From positions 1-60,821 of the forward strand of contig PFKE01000069.1 of assembly GCA_002784145.1 (NCBI GenBank): a DNA stretch of 60,821 nt. The letters are read 5' to 3'. A program made the position numbers and the translations under genes. Every line of letters starts with the position of its first letter. The first letter of the stretch is position 1. The DNA is from Flavobacteriaceae bacterium CG_4_10_14_3_um_filter_33_47 (lineage in GTDB: Bacteria > Bacteroidota > Bacteroidia > Flavobacteriales > Flavobacteriaceae). Below are positions 1 through 8,142 of this stretch, piece after piece. The notes beneath the pieces are model-generated. The model ran no database searches, was not told where the DNA came from, and saw nothing but the letters and a program-made list of their open reading frames with translations.

Positions 1-1011
1 GATTTACAAGATTACTCACACAAACGTTTAAACATTCTTACGGGAGAATGGGTTTTGGTATCACCACATCGTGCTAAAAGACCTTGGCAGGGACAAAATG
101 AAGCGATTTCGCAAGAAGTAAGGCCAAGCCATGATGAAAGCTGTTATTTATGTGCTGGAAACACTCGTATTAACGGAGAACAAAATCCAAAATACGAAGA
201 TGTTTTTATTTTTACCAATGATTTTGCTGCCTTACAAAATGAATCTAAAACCTTTAAATTTAAAGAAGGTCTGCTAGAAGCACACAGCGAACAAGGTATT
301 TGTAAAGTGATTTGTTTTAGTCCAGACCATTCTAAAAGTTTGGCACAAATGACCGTTGAAAATATTCAAAAAGTGGTGGTTGCCTGGCAAAAGGAATACA
401 CAACTCTTGGAGCCATTCCTAACATTAACTATGTACAAATTTTTGAAAACAAAGGCGCCGTTATGGGATGCAGCAATCCGCATCCACATGGACAAATATG
501 GAGCCAATCAACCCTTCCAAACGAAGTGCAAAAGAAAGACAAACAGCAATTAACCTATTATAAGAAACACAAAATCAGTCTTTTAGGCGATTACCTAAAA
601 CAAGAATTAGAGCTACAAGAACGCATTATTTTTGAAAATGATGGTTTTGTTGTATTGATTCCATTTTGGGCCATATGGCCGTTTGAAGCCATGATTGTTC
701 CTAAAGCATGGCAACCAAACATTGTTTCAATGAATTCTCAAGATACCAAGCTTTTTTCTGAGGCAATCTCTGTTTTAACAAAGGCATACGATACATTGTT
801 TAACACCTCATTCCCTTATTCAAGCGGAATACATCAGTCTCCCACCAATGAAGAAGAAAACAAACATTGGCATTGGCACATGAGTTTTTATCCGCCTTTA
901 TTAAGAAGTGCAACCGTTAAGAAGTTTATGGTTGGCTATGAAATGTTTGGTTCTCCTCAAAGAGATATCACTCCTGAAATTGCAGCTAAAATGATACGTG
1001 ATTTGATTTAA
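1..1011 (+). CDS. galT: Galactose-1-phosphate uridylyltransferase (5' end outside window)
   Basis: This enzyme exchanges UMP between UDP-glucose and galactose-1-phosphate in the Leloir pathway in the cytoplasm. The reading frame is open from base 1, so the gene starts upstream of the window; the first in-frame TTG at 55 is not the true start. About 336 codons are visible, close to the usual family length of about 350. The zinc-ligand motif CYLC lies near residue 50 of the visible part. The nucleophile motif HPHGQ, the histidine that carries UMP, sits near the middle, and the HWHWH signature lies in the C-terminal part. Nothing indicates that the gene is broken. It probably belongs with galactokinase genes to the left of the window. 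Confidence 0.95.
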   Translation, partial: DLQDYSHKRLNILTGEWVLVSPHRAKRPWQGQNEAISQEVRPSHDESCYLCAGNTRINGEQNPKYEDVFIFTNDFAALQNESKTFKFKEGLLEAHSEQGICKVICFSPDHSKSLAQMTVENIQKVVVAWQKEYTTLGAIPNINYVQIFENKGAVMGCSNPHPHGQIWSQSTLPNEVQKKDKQQLTYYKKHKISLLGDYLKQELELQERIIFENDGFVVLIPFWAIWPFEAMIVPKAWQPNIVSMNSQDTKLFSEAISVLTKAYDTLFNTSFPYSSGIHQSPTNEEENKHWHWHMSFYPPLLRSATVKKFMVGYEMFGSPQRDITPEIAAKMIRDLI

Positions 1012-1307
1012 ATAATTCAAAAACATTTTATAGGTTCCAAAAAGTTTATCCCAATAAAAATTATTGCGGACTTTGATGATTTAATGTTAAATCACAAATT
1101 AGTCTACTATTCAAATTTTCAATAAGAAAAAATATTTAACCCGAAAGTAACCCTATGTAAAGTTTCAAGAACACGTAAAAGGCTATTAATTTTTAAAAAT
1201 TTTAATGTAACTAATTAACATAAAATACTATTAAACTAACAGTACATTAATATACCTAAGCCAAGAATTATATTTAAAATGTGATAAATTTCAAAATATA
1301 ATTCTTA
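1012..1307. other. AT-rich intergenic region after galT
   Basis: This stretch separates galT (plus strand) from the convergent minus-strand outer-membrane protein gene. It is very AT-rich with several long A and T runs. I see no credible ORF, no G+C-rich hairpin terminator and no RNA gene. Confidence 0.5.
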
Positions 1308-1883
1308 TCAATTTAGAACATAGTTTATTGAAAATGTAGCAATGCCCATCCATCCTTCCCCTACATCTTCTCCACTGGTAATAACATTTATTTCTCTACC
1401 AAAACCCAATGAAATTCCAGCATTCCATTGATTGGATAGATCATACAAAAACCCTGCATTGACCCAAGGCTGTATTACCAAGTTATAAGTAGTTCCAGAA
1501 GTTGGGTTTATGGTATTTAACCCATCTTTCCATTTGGTCCACATATTCCAAGTATCTAGAGAAGCACCAAAAACAATATTTCCTTTCCAATAGGGCACAT
1601 ATTTTACCAAACCAAAACTCCCTCCAAAACCTTTAGCAACTTCATCATCATTAAAGCCACTAAAATCTTCTCGATTGGCAAAATTACCTCCAATTCTAAA
1701 ACGAAGTGCCCAATCCTCTTTTATGAAAATATTTGAAGTTATCATGGGCATATATCCCACCGGATATAATTGTAATTCGGTTCCTATCTCTATTTTTCTA
1801 TTAGATTTACGTTCGTCTGATTGTGAAAATAATTGTATAGAAACCAAAAATATAACAATGAAAAACAGGTTTTTAACTTTCAT
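1308..1883 (-). CDS. Small outer-membrane beta-barrel protein, function unknown
   Basis: 191 residues. An N-terminal signal peptide ends at about residue 20 (ILFSQ-type cleavage). Alternating hydrophobic and aromatic strands follow, with glycine-rich turns typical of an 8-strand outer-membrane barrel, and the protein ends in a short beta strand (SINYVLN). No catalytic motif is visible. It lies 67 bp downstream of the thioredoxin gene on the same strand, so it may be the last gene of the OsmC-thioredoxin transcript. The spacing is also compatible with independent expression. I do not recognise a specific family. Confidence 0.6.
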   Translation of the reverse strand: MKVKNLFFIVIFLVSIQLFSQSDERKSNRKIEIGTELQLYPVGYMPMITSNIFIKEDWALRFRIGGNFANREDFSGFNDDEVAKGFGGSFGLVKYVPYWKGNIVFGASLDTWNMWTKWKDGLNTINPTSGTTYNLVIQPWVNAGFLYDLSNQWNAGISLGFGREINVITSGEDVGEGWMGIATFSINYVLN

Positions 1884-1950
1884 TTAATCTATATATTATA
1901 TTTAAAAATAAATTGTAAACTCATAAAATATTTGTTCTAATTACAAATAA

Positions 1951-2391
1951 TTAAGGAATAACTCGCTTCCCAAAATTGATTAAAATTCTTGATTTTTGAT
2001 AGCCTGTTGCCCTTGCTTTTACTTCGCCATTACTGTCTACTATAAGTAGTGAAGGATAGGCTCTAATATTATATTTTCTCAATAGTTCGTTACCTTCTTT
2101 TGTTTCACCGTCAATCGCTATGTTTATAAAGTTGGCATTAAAATAAGCACCAACTTCTTCGTCTTTAAAAGTGGTTTTCTTTAATAATTTACATGGTCCA
2201 CACCATTTAGCATAAACGTCTAAAAAAATGGGTTTGTTTAAATCTTTGGCTTTTAGTAACGCTTCTTGAAAAGTACCTTCAAAAAACTGAATACCCTTTA
2301 AGTCTGAAATTTCACTGGTATTTGGTTTTTTAAAACTGTATAGTCCAACTATCATAAAAAATAATAATCCTAAAAATAGTAGTGTTTTCAT
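1951..2391 (-). CDS. Periplasmic thioredoxin-family protein
   Basis: A thiol-disulfide oxidoreductase with the classic active site WCGPC at residues 63-67. It is preceded by a single N-terminal hydrophobic segment (residues 1-20), which is a signal peptide or membrane anchor. The cis-proline region (AYPSLLIVD) is present. The preferred start is the ATG at 2391, because the signal segment begins there and it falls 7 bp after the OsmC stop; an upstream in-frame ATG at 2418 would add nine residues and overlap osmC. It is co-transcribed with the OsmC gene downstream of an ECF-type promoter. Likely role: reduction of oxidised thiols, or electron supply to peroxiredoxin-like partners, in the periplasm. 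Confidence 0.85.
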   Translation of the reverse strand: MKTLLFLGLLFFMIVGLYSFKKPNTSEISDLKGIQFFEGTFQEALLKAKDLNKPIFLDVYAKWCGPCKLLKKTTFKDEEVGAYFNANFINIAIDGETKEGNELLRKYNIRAYPSLLIVDSNGEVKARATGYQKSRILINFGKRVIP

Positions 2392-2398
2392 AATAAAA

Positions 2399-2824
2399 TT
2401 ATAATATTGAAAGTTCATTTAAAACCGTTGATTTTTGAATATTCCAATCACCTTCAATCATTCTGTGTACATAACAAGCATCGGCTTGACTGAGTAATTC
2501 TGCTCTTTGATCGTCTGTAATGTTTCCTTCAATAGATATAGAAACATTTACTGTTGTATTGAGTTTATTATTTTCTCCTCGTTTTACCATTTGATCTAAT
2601 TCGGCTTCTACATTTCCAATATCCCACCCGTTTTTGCGAGCAATAAACCGAACGGTGGCTACTTTACACATTGCTAAACCAGACAGTATCAAATCTGTTG
2701 GAGAAAACCCTAAATCGGTTCCTTTGCTACTTATAGGCTCATCACCTATAATACTATGTTTACCATTACTAATAATACTTTGATATCCAGAAGGTAGGTT
2801 TTTAATCTTGATGTTTGTAGGCAT
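2399..2824 (-). CDS. OsmC/Ohr family thiol peroxidase-like protein
   Basis: 141 residues, the usual size for OsmC/YhfA-like proteins that reduce organic hydroperoxides with two cysteines. The cysteine of the central helix is C53 (SGLAMCKVATV) and the second cysteine is C117 (DACYVHR). Both are present, so peroxidase chemistry is plausible. It is the first gene of a two- or three-gene unit with the thioredoxin gene, and a TGTCAGG-N16-GTCTA promoter lies 34-61 bp upstream of its ATG. This places it in the proposed sigma regulon. The family assignment is firm; the exact substrate is unknown. Confidence 0.88.
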   Translation of the reverse strand: MPTNIKIKNLPSGYQSIISNGKHSIIGDEPISSKGTDLGFSPTDLILSGLAMCKVATVRFIARKNGWDIGNVEAELDQMVKRGENNKLNTTVNVSISIEGNITDDQRAELLSQADACYVHRMIEGDWNIQKSTVLNELSIL

Positions 2825-2857
2825 ATTTTAATGTTTTTGATTAATCGATATGATAAG

Positions 2858-2885
2858 TAGACAATTAAAAATTAAATTCCTGACA
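2858..2885 (-). promoter_or_regulatory. ECF-type promoter A, upstream of osmC-like gene
   Basis: On the minus strand, TGTCAGG (complement of 2879-2885) is followed by 16 bases and GTCTA (complement of 2858-2862). It lies 34 bp from the OsmC ATG. It has the same two boxes and spacing as the sites before the OB-fold, HtrA, metallophosphoesterase and patatin genes. It matches the GGAA...GTC form of ECF sigma promoters. Confidence 0.75.
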
Positions 2886-2922
2886 AGTGCGTTTAAATTT
2901 TAACAATATTTAAATCATAAAA

Positions 2923-3579
2923 CTATTTTGGTAAATTCTTTAAAATATCCTCAACCGAAGCCCTTACTTTGTAATTAGGGTTAAATTGTTTGTAAACAAT
3001 CGTTCCTTTTTTATCAATGATAAAAGTTGCAGGTACAGGAAGGTCTGCTTCTTTATTAGCATTGGTTTCTTTAATGGAGGCTTTTAACCTAGCTTGAATC
3101 ATGTCTTGGTAGCTATCTGTAACATGGTAACTCACATCAAAAGCTTTCATAATACTACCATCTGCATCAGACACAATGGTAAAAGCTGCACCCGTTTGTT
3201 CTTTTGTTTTCTCCACATTCTCATAACTTTCAGATGAAATTGCAATTAATGTTGCCCCTGCTTCTTCAATCTGTTTCGCCTTTTCAGCAAATCCGGAAAG
3301 ATGTTTGTTACATACTGGACACCAATAACCACGATAAAAAATGATGACTACTGGTTGTTTTTGATAGTAAGATGCTAAAGTTTCTTTATTGTTTTCGGAA
3401 GTTAAAAATGTAACTTTTGGAGCGTCTTCTCCAACATTTAGCCCTTTTGGTATGTAGGTATCTTTCATTCCTAAACTAGCATAATCGCCTGTTGGTTCGG
3501 TTAGAGTTTGTGCATTTACTTGACTTTTAAATGAGTTTAATGCAGAAATTAATAAGCAAAATATAAATATTCTTTTCAT
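2923..3579 (-). CDS. Peroxiredoxin-like (AhpC/TSA) secreted protein
   Basis: 218 residues. A signal peptide (residues 1-23, ending VNAQ) is followed by an AhpC/TSA thioredoxin-fold domain. The active-site segment RGYWCPVCNKH has C87 and C90. This CxxC form is typical of the PRX-like2/redoxin branch rather than classical 2-Cys AhpC. The later PVPATFIID segment carries the conserved cis-proline. It probably reduces peroxides or disulfides in the periplasm. A close paralogue without a signal peptide lies at 36734-37276. I see no TGTCAGG box in front of this gene, so its own promoter is unclear. Confidence 0.85.
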   Translation of the reverse strand: MKRIFIFCLLISALNSFKSQVNAQTLTEPTGDYASLGMKDTYIPKGLNVGEDAPKVTFLTSENNKETLASYYQKQPVVIIFYRGYWCPVCNKHLSGFAEKAKQIEEAGATLIAISSESYENVEKTKEQTGAAFTIVSDADGSIMKAFDVSYHVTDSYQDMIQARLKASIKETNANKEADLPVPATFIIDKKGTIVYKQFNPNYKVRASVEDILKNLPK

Positions 3580-3735
3580 AGTGTATATAATTTAAATAAG
3601 CTCTGGTGTAGCTTTTTTTTTATTTAGTTTGATATTAATAACATTAAAATTATTAAAACCATTCCTATAGCTAAAATGAATTAACTAAACATCTTAATTA
3701 AAGTGACTTGATTTTGACGACAACAATTTAAATAA
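3580..3735. other. AT-rich intergenic region upstream of peroxiredoxin-like gene
   Basis: This is most of the nearly 300-base gap between the peroxiredoxin-like gene and the DUF3179 lipoprotein gene. It contains no ORF of note and no clear TAnnTTTG or TGTCAGG box. The promoter of the peroxiredoxin-like gene should lie here but I cannot point to it. The rest of the gap holds the terminator at 3736-3770. Confidence 0.4.
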
Positions 3736-3770
3736 AATAAAGAGTACGATTTTGTTTCGCACTCTTTATT
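3736..3770 (-). terminator. Rho-independent terminator after the DUF3179 operon
   Basis: A 10-bp perfect stem (AATAAAGAGT / ACTCTTTATT) extends by three more pairs after one mismatch and closes on a 6-base loop. On the minus strand it is followed by a T-rich run. It sits about 105 bp downstream of the DUF3179 stop and ends the transcript that begins at promoter E. Confidence 0.75.
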
Positions 3771-3875
3771 ACTTAAAATTTGACTAATTCAAAATGCTTA
3801 AAGTCTATACATTAAAATCCTTTTAGCCTTTAGGTTGTGGTTTTATTATTAAACATTAAATGTAAAACGCAGTTT

Positions 3876-4961
3876 TTAATTGACATAAATATCGGTTATA
3901 TAAAATGCTGGTACTGAAAACCAAAATGCCATAAATGCCGGTGCAGGTTTTAAAAACTCTCCCATTCTTGGTCCAGAAACGGCTTCACCAAAAACATTCC
4001 ATTCTGAGCCTTCATTATCTTTTAATAATATTTCTGACCCATTATAAACATATTCAAAAATCAATTCTTCAGTATTGGCATCCAACTCAAAAGATACAAT
4101 AAAGTTTGGGTTTCCCACCAACATATAATTTTTACTTTTGAATGAATCTTTTATGATGTTTTGAGAGATAAAACTACTAAATCTATATGCTTTGGAATCA
4201 TCTCCGTCAACAATAGCAAGGACTCTTTCTTTTGAAGGCATTCTCGGGTCTTTTGGCACTGGGAATAAAAACCTATTGTTGTTTGTATTATAATCTCCAT
4301 ATGGCGATATACCATATGTTCTAGAAAAACCTGTATTATTACTTAATACTTTAGAATTTGGATATAAGGCTTTCCATGTTTTCCAATCAGTTTCAAATAA
4401 CTGAATTAAATCGGCTTTTTCACCCAGCAATGTTCCGTTAACAGATTCATTTAAAATCTGGGACCAATTGCTATTTGTTTCCCTATCATAAGGAATTAAA
4501 TTTGTGTTATATAATAAACCTGAAACACCAAATGTAGTTTCTTTACCTTTTAAAATCCTATTCCAGCCAATTCCAGTGCCTGTAAGCGGACAATAAGTAA
4601 CCGCTACTGAAACACTACCTATATTATCATTAACAATTTCATGCCAATCTAAGATAGCATGCGGATAAGCTCTGACATCTTCACCTTGTTTAAACCCGAG
4701 TACAAAATCGGTATCATTTAAATAATTTATACTCTGGATATTTACGAAGTTCGGATTAACCAAAGCTGGTATTCCATCTTTACCTGGACCACCATCTAAA
4801 ACTTGTGATTGTGGAATACTCCAAGTTACGTTTCCAGATCCAGATTCGGAATCTGTTGGAGGGTTATTTGAATTTTGACCAGTACCTGAATCTTCGTTAC
4901 TTGAAGAACTACAAGATATTAATAATCCTGTACAAACTAATACAATAATTTTCTTTTTCAT
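3876..4961 (-). CDS. DUF3179 domain lipoprotein
   Basis: 361 residues. The N-terminus is a lipoprotein signal (GLLISC, lipid cysteine at about residue 17) followed by a Ser/Asn/Gly-rich linker. The rest matches the DUF3179 family: the conserved cysteine motif VTYCPLTGTG, then WNR, LLYNTNLIPYDRETNS and a late GPRMGEFL region. The function of the family is unknown; the conserved cysteine and periplasmic location suggest redox or metal/haem binding, which is inference. The start overlaps the stop of the upstream outer-membrane protein gene by 4 bp (ATGA), so translation is coupled. A second DUF3179 protein is at 21228-22358. Confidence 0.85.
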   Translation of the reverse strand: MKKKIIVLVCTGLLISCSSSSNEDSGTGQNSNNPPTDSESGSGNVTWSIPQSQVLDGGPGKDGIPALVNPNFVNIQSINYLNDTDFVLGFKQGEDVRAYPHAILDWHEIVNDNIGSVSVAVTYCPLTGTGIGWNRILKGKETTFGVSGLLYNTNLIPYDRETNSNWSQILNESVNGTLLGEKADLIQLFETDWKTWKALYPNSKVLSNNTGFSRTYGISPYGDYNTNNNRFLFPVPKDPRMPSKERVLAIVDGDDSKAYRFSSFISQNIIKDSFKSKNYMLVGNPNFIVSFELDANTEELIFEYVYNGSEILLKDNEGSEWNVFGEAVSGPRMGEFLKPAPAFMAFWFSVPAFYITDIYVN

Positions 4962-5929
4962 GGTATTATATTTAAAATGTTTGTTTGCTTTGGTTTTAAC
5001 TTAACAGTAACGCCAATAGTAAACCTAACCGTTGGTGTTAATTGTGTACCTACCACATTACTATATATAGGCAATTCAACTCTTGAAATCATATTTATCT
5101 GTGGTGTTAATTGAGCTCCAAGTTCAGGTCGGATAAAAACCCATTCACCGCCAGTATTAGGAATTCCAAAATCATCTATTTTATCTTCAAAAGCTTTTCG
5201 GTATTTAAAGATCAACCCTGGATTAAATAATGTGTTAAACATTAAGAACTGATCAGTGTACCCTAAATTGGTTTGTATTTCGTTTCCAAATTCATAAGTC
5301 GCTGTATTATTTAAATAGGAGTTATTTACTCCAGTAAATCTATAAGTTGCTGTTGCAGAAAGTGTTGCTGATGGTCTAAAATTTAATCCTTTAGATGCCG
5401 AAAACCAACCCAAAACATCCCAAGCACCGCTTCCAGGCTGCAAATCTGCCGTTAGTTGAATGCCTTGATCGTTTAAAATATCTGATTCCCCAAATGGTAT
5501 TTTTGTACCTACACCTAAATTTAAAAGCGTTCTTTTTCCTAAAATTTCAGGTATGGAATATTTAATTAATAATACCGCATCACCAATTCCTGAAGTTTCT
5601 GTGAAATTTTCATTTCCAAATTGAGTAATGGTTCTTGTTTGGTTTACCCATGTAAAAAGGGTCTCTACAGATAACCGATCTGTAAAGGCATATCCAAAAT
5701 TTAATAAAACAGAATTTGTGATTCGCTGACGAGAATTATCATCCAATTTTTCTGTCCCAGCATTTAACGTGTTTAGGTTATTATAATCATAATTTAAACC
5801 CACTACAAAAACACCCTTTCCCTCATTGGGCAACCCTAAATTATTTGAAAGTGGCACTCCACCAGAGCAACATGTTTGAGCGTATGTACCAACAGAAAAT
5901 AAAAAAATAAGAAGGAATAACTTTTTCAT
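4958..5929 (-). CDS. Outer-membrane beta-barrel protein with N-terminal CCSGG motif
   Basis: 323 residues. The signal peptide (residues 1-17, ending TYAQ) is followed directly by TCCSGGVPLSNNLG, a conserved double-cysteine segment that I associate with a Bacteroidota outer-membrane family of unknown function. The rest is a predicted barrel with repeated aromatic strands. It is the first gene of a two-gene operon with the DUF3179 lipoprotein, overlapping it by 4 bp. Promoter E lies 31-57 bp upstream. The vicinal cysteines could bind a metal or act in redox chemistry; no direct evidence is visible. Confidence 0.65.
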   Translation of the reverse strand: MKKLFLLIFLFSVGTYAQTCCSGGVPLSNNLGLPNEGKGVFVVGLNYDYNNLNTLNAGTEKLDDNSRQRITNSVLLNFGYAFTDRLSVETLFTWVNQTRTITQFGNENFTETSGIGDAVLLIKYSIPEILGKRTLLNLGVGTKIPFGESDILNDQGIQLTADLQPGSGAWDVLGWFSASKGLNFRPSATLSATATYRFTGVNNSYLNNTATYEFGNEIQTNLGYTDQFLMFNTLFNPGLIFKYRKAFEDKIDDFGIPNTGGEWVFIRPELGAQLTPQINMISRVELPIYSNVVGTQLTPTVRFTIGVTVKLKPKQTNILNIIP

Positions 5930-5959
5930 ATAGGTTTTTTACAGCATTTAATAGTTGTT

Positions 5960-5986
5960 TAGACGAACTAACTATAAAACCTGACA
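5960..5986 (-). promoter_or_regulatory. ECF-type promoter E, upstream of OMP-DUF3179 operon
   Basis: On the minus strand, TGTCAGG (complement of 5980-5986) and GTCTA (complement of 5960-5964) are separated by 15 bases, one fewer than at the other sites. It is 31 bp upstream of the start codon. Both boxes are intact, so it is likely a weaker or differently tuned member of the set. Confidence 0.65.
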
Positions 5987-6138
5987 GATACACAATATTT
6001 TTAACATTTTAGGTTATTCCAAGTTCGAATAATACCTGATAAAATGGGCATAATGAAACAAACTCTATACTTACTTGGTAAATCCTTTATTTTTAAACCA
6101 TCGGATATAAACCATATTTATCCATTTAAATTATTTAA

Positions 6139-7146
6139 TTACATATCTAAATAGACATCCATAATTTCACCTTTTCTTAAAATGGTCATATATACAGATT
6201 GCCCTTTTTGAAGCGATTTTATTTGCTCTTTAATAGAGTTGAAGTTATGGGGCGTATCGCAACTAGTTCCTAACACGCTTAATATAATATCGCCTCCTAA
6301 TAAAATTTCATTTCCTAGATAATTAAATTTTAAATAGCCACCGCGCATACCAATTTTTGAAGCTATTGATTTATCTATGACTCGCTGTACTAACATGCCA
6401 GAATTCTGAGGAATATTTAAAATCCCCGCTAATCTTTCATCTAAAAAATAGCCATCAAAACCGGTCCAAATAGAACTGGTTTCAAACAACATTTTAATAG
6501 CTGGCGTAATAGAAACAGAAAAACCAACACCTTCAAAACCACCACTTTGGGATAATATAAAACTAACTATACCAATAACCTCTCCTTTGTCATTAAACAT
6601 GGGTCCACCAGAATTCCCATGATTGATAGCGGCATCTGTTTGTAAAAATTCAATAATCTGCCCTCTAGACAACATGCTCTTGTTCATTTTACCGCTTAAA
6701 TGTCCTGTTGAAAACGAATATTCTAACCCTAATGGTGCTCCAATAATAAAAATAGACTCTCCTATTTTAGTTTTATCGGAGTTCCCAATAAGTGCCGGAA
6801 TTGCATTTTTAGGAAGGTATTCTAACTTTAACAATGCAATATCTGTTGAAGGAATTGAAGAAATTATTTGTGCATCAATAATGCTACCCGAGTTAAATTT
6901 TACTTTTATGGAATTCGCATTATGAACCACATGAGATGCAGTAATAACATGTCCTATGGTATCAATAAGTACTCCCGAGCCTATACCTCCAGTTTGTGCT
7001 ACGGCTCCATTTTTTATCTCGTAATCGCTTGTTACAATAGTCACTACAGATTTAACGGTAGTCTCATACAAACCAGAGAAATCCTGCGCTTGCAATGTGC
7101 TGAAAAACAGACCCAATACTACAAATGCTAAAATTATATTTTTCAT
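6139..7146 (-). CDS. HtrA/DegP-type S1C serine protease with PDZ domain
   Basis: 335 residues from the ATG at 7146, which begins a clear signal peptide (IILAF...LQAQ). A longer start at 7182 would bury it behind twelve polar residues. The trypsin-like triad is complete: H72 (TASHVV), D102 (STDIALLKL) and S179 (GNSGGPMF). A single C-terminal PDZ-like domain follows (about residues 230-335), so it is a short DegS/DegP-like form. It acts in the periplasm on misfolded or regulatory proteins. It stands alone behind promoter C, with a predicted 5' leader of roughly 135 bases. Envelope proteases are frequent ECF sigma targets, which fits the regulon proposal. Confidence 0.9.
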   Translation of the reverse strand: MKNIILAFVVLGLFFSTLQAQDFSGLYETTVKSVVTIVTSDYEIKNGAVAQTGGIGSGVLIDTIGHVITASHVVHNANSIKVKFNSGSIIDAQIISSIPSTDIALLKLEYLPKNAIPALIGNSDKTKIGESIFIIGAPLGLEYSFSTGHLSGKMNKSMLSRGQIIEFLQTDAAINHGNSGGPMFNDKGEVIGIVSFILSQSGGFEGVGFSVSITPAIKMLFETSSIWTGFDGYFLDERLAGILNIPQNSGMLVQRVIDKSIASKIGMRGGYLKFNYLGNEILLGGDIILSVLGTSCDTPHNFNSIKEQIKSLQKGQSVYMTILRKGEIMDVYLDM

Positions 7147-7289
7147 GATATTGTTAAATTTTAAATGTTTACAGCTTTTCATCTTTTAAAAAAAACTGTT
7201 TATTGTTGAATTGACTATAAATTGAAATTTTTATTGATGGTTTTTACATTAATGTTAAGCAATCTTTAAACCACATGGCTTTATTTGTC

Positions 7290-7317
7290 TAGACCAAAAA
7301 ACTGTAGATTCCTGACA
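7290..7317 (-). promoter_or_regulatory. ECF-type promoter C, upstream of htrA-like gene
   Basis: On the minus strand, TGTCAGG (complement of 7311-7317), 16 bases, then GTCTA (complement of 7290-7294). It points to the protease gene, whose ATG is about 144 bp away. It abuts the -33 box of the divergent plus-strand promoter at 7319. Confidence 0.7.
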
Positions 7318-7318
7318 A

Positions 7319-7349
7319 ATTGCTTTTTTATATTTTATAGATATATTTG
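7319..7349 (+). promoter_or_regulatory. Housekeeping Bacteroidota promoter for the uptake/rSAM cassette
   Basis: The -33 box ATTG (7319-7322) and the -7 box TATATTTG (7342-7349) are 19 bases apart, an excellent match to the Bacteroidota TTG/TAnnTTTG consensus. The ATG of the DUF2064 gene follows at 7386, giving a leader of about 30 bases. Confidence 0.7.
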
Positions 7350-7385
7350 TAAGGATTACACTTTCTCACGTCATAGAATATACAG

Positions 7386-8099
7386 ATGTTAAAAGAAGAA
7401 TTGTATAAAACAACAGCCATTTTACTTTTTGCTCAAACTGAAAAAGCCGAAAGTAATTTAAAACCAATTGTTTGCAGAAAAAAACAATCGGCTATGCTGT
7501 GGAAAAAAATGAATGAACATGTCTTAAAAACCATTCATAAAACCAAACTTCCGTATTTTGTTTATACAGAAAAAGAACAAGTAGGAACCAATTTCGCCGA
7601 ACGTTTTACCAATGCTATTCAGGAAGTTTACAATCAAGGTTTTAATAATGTAATCACCATTGGTAACGATACACCACATTTACAACCAAAACATATTTTA
7701 GAGGCGGTTGAAAAACTACAAAACAACCAACTGGTTTTAGGGCCGTCAAGAGACGGTGGTTTTTATTTAATGGGACTTAAAAAATCACATTTCAACACAA
7801 AAACTTTTTTAAAATTACCCTGGCAAACCGGGCAACTTACCAAAACCATTGCGCGTTTAATTACCAAAAAAAATGATGTTATCTGCTTTCTTGAAACCCT
7901 TCAGGACATCGATTTTATTGCCGATATAAAAGCCATTTTAAAAGATAAAATTCATCAAATTTCAGTGGGTATTTTGCTCGTTTTAAAGCAAATAATTCGT
8001 TCTTTAAAACCAATCCCCGACAACAATACTTCACTTTATCATTCCCTTTGTAATACAACTTACTTTAACAAAGGATCTCCGCAATTGCTTCATATTTAG
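7386..8099 (+). CDS. DUF2064 glycosyltransferase/nucleotidyltransferase-like protein
   Basis: 237 residues. The DUF2064 (TIGR04282-type) core has a GT-A fold like CofC. The segment TIGNDTPHL holds the DxP motif (normally GxDxP), LGPSRDGGFYLMGL is the family signature, and LPWQTGQL follows. The family is often found near radical SAM enzymes of arsenosugar or selenium-type pathways, and a radical SAM gene closes this cassette. The region after about residue 190 is less conserved. It is the first gene of the plus-strand cassette, 43 bp before the TonB receptor. It likely transfers a sugar or nucleotide to an unknown small molecule. Confidence 0.8.
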   Translation: MLKEELYKTTAILLFAQTEKAESNLKPIVCRKKQSAMLWKKMNEHVLKTIHKTKLPYFVYTEKEQVGTNFAERFTNAIQEVYNQGFNNVITIGNDTPHLQPKHILEAVEKLQNNQLVLGPSRDGGFYLMGLKKSHFNTKTFLKLPWQTGQLTKTIARLITKKNDVICFLETLQDIDFIADIKAILKDKIHQISVGILLVLKQIIRSLKPIPDNNTSLYHSLCNTTYFNKGSPQLLHI

Positions 8100-8142
8100 T
8101 TTTTAAACATTTTATTTTTATTAACAAAAAACATTTTAAATA

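Noticed and set aside
55-1011. TTG at 55 as the start of galT
   Set aside because: The frame is open upstream to base 1 with conserved GalT residues (TGEWVLVSPHR), so the true start is outside the window.
1185-1210. A/T palindrome after galT as terminator
   Set aside because: It contains no G:C pairs, so a stable terminator hairpin is unlikely.
3590-3625. Short AAGCT/AGCTT hairpin with a T-run on the plus strand
   Set aside because: The stem has only five pairs and no plus-strand gene ends nearby.
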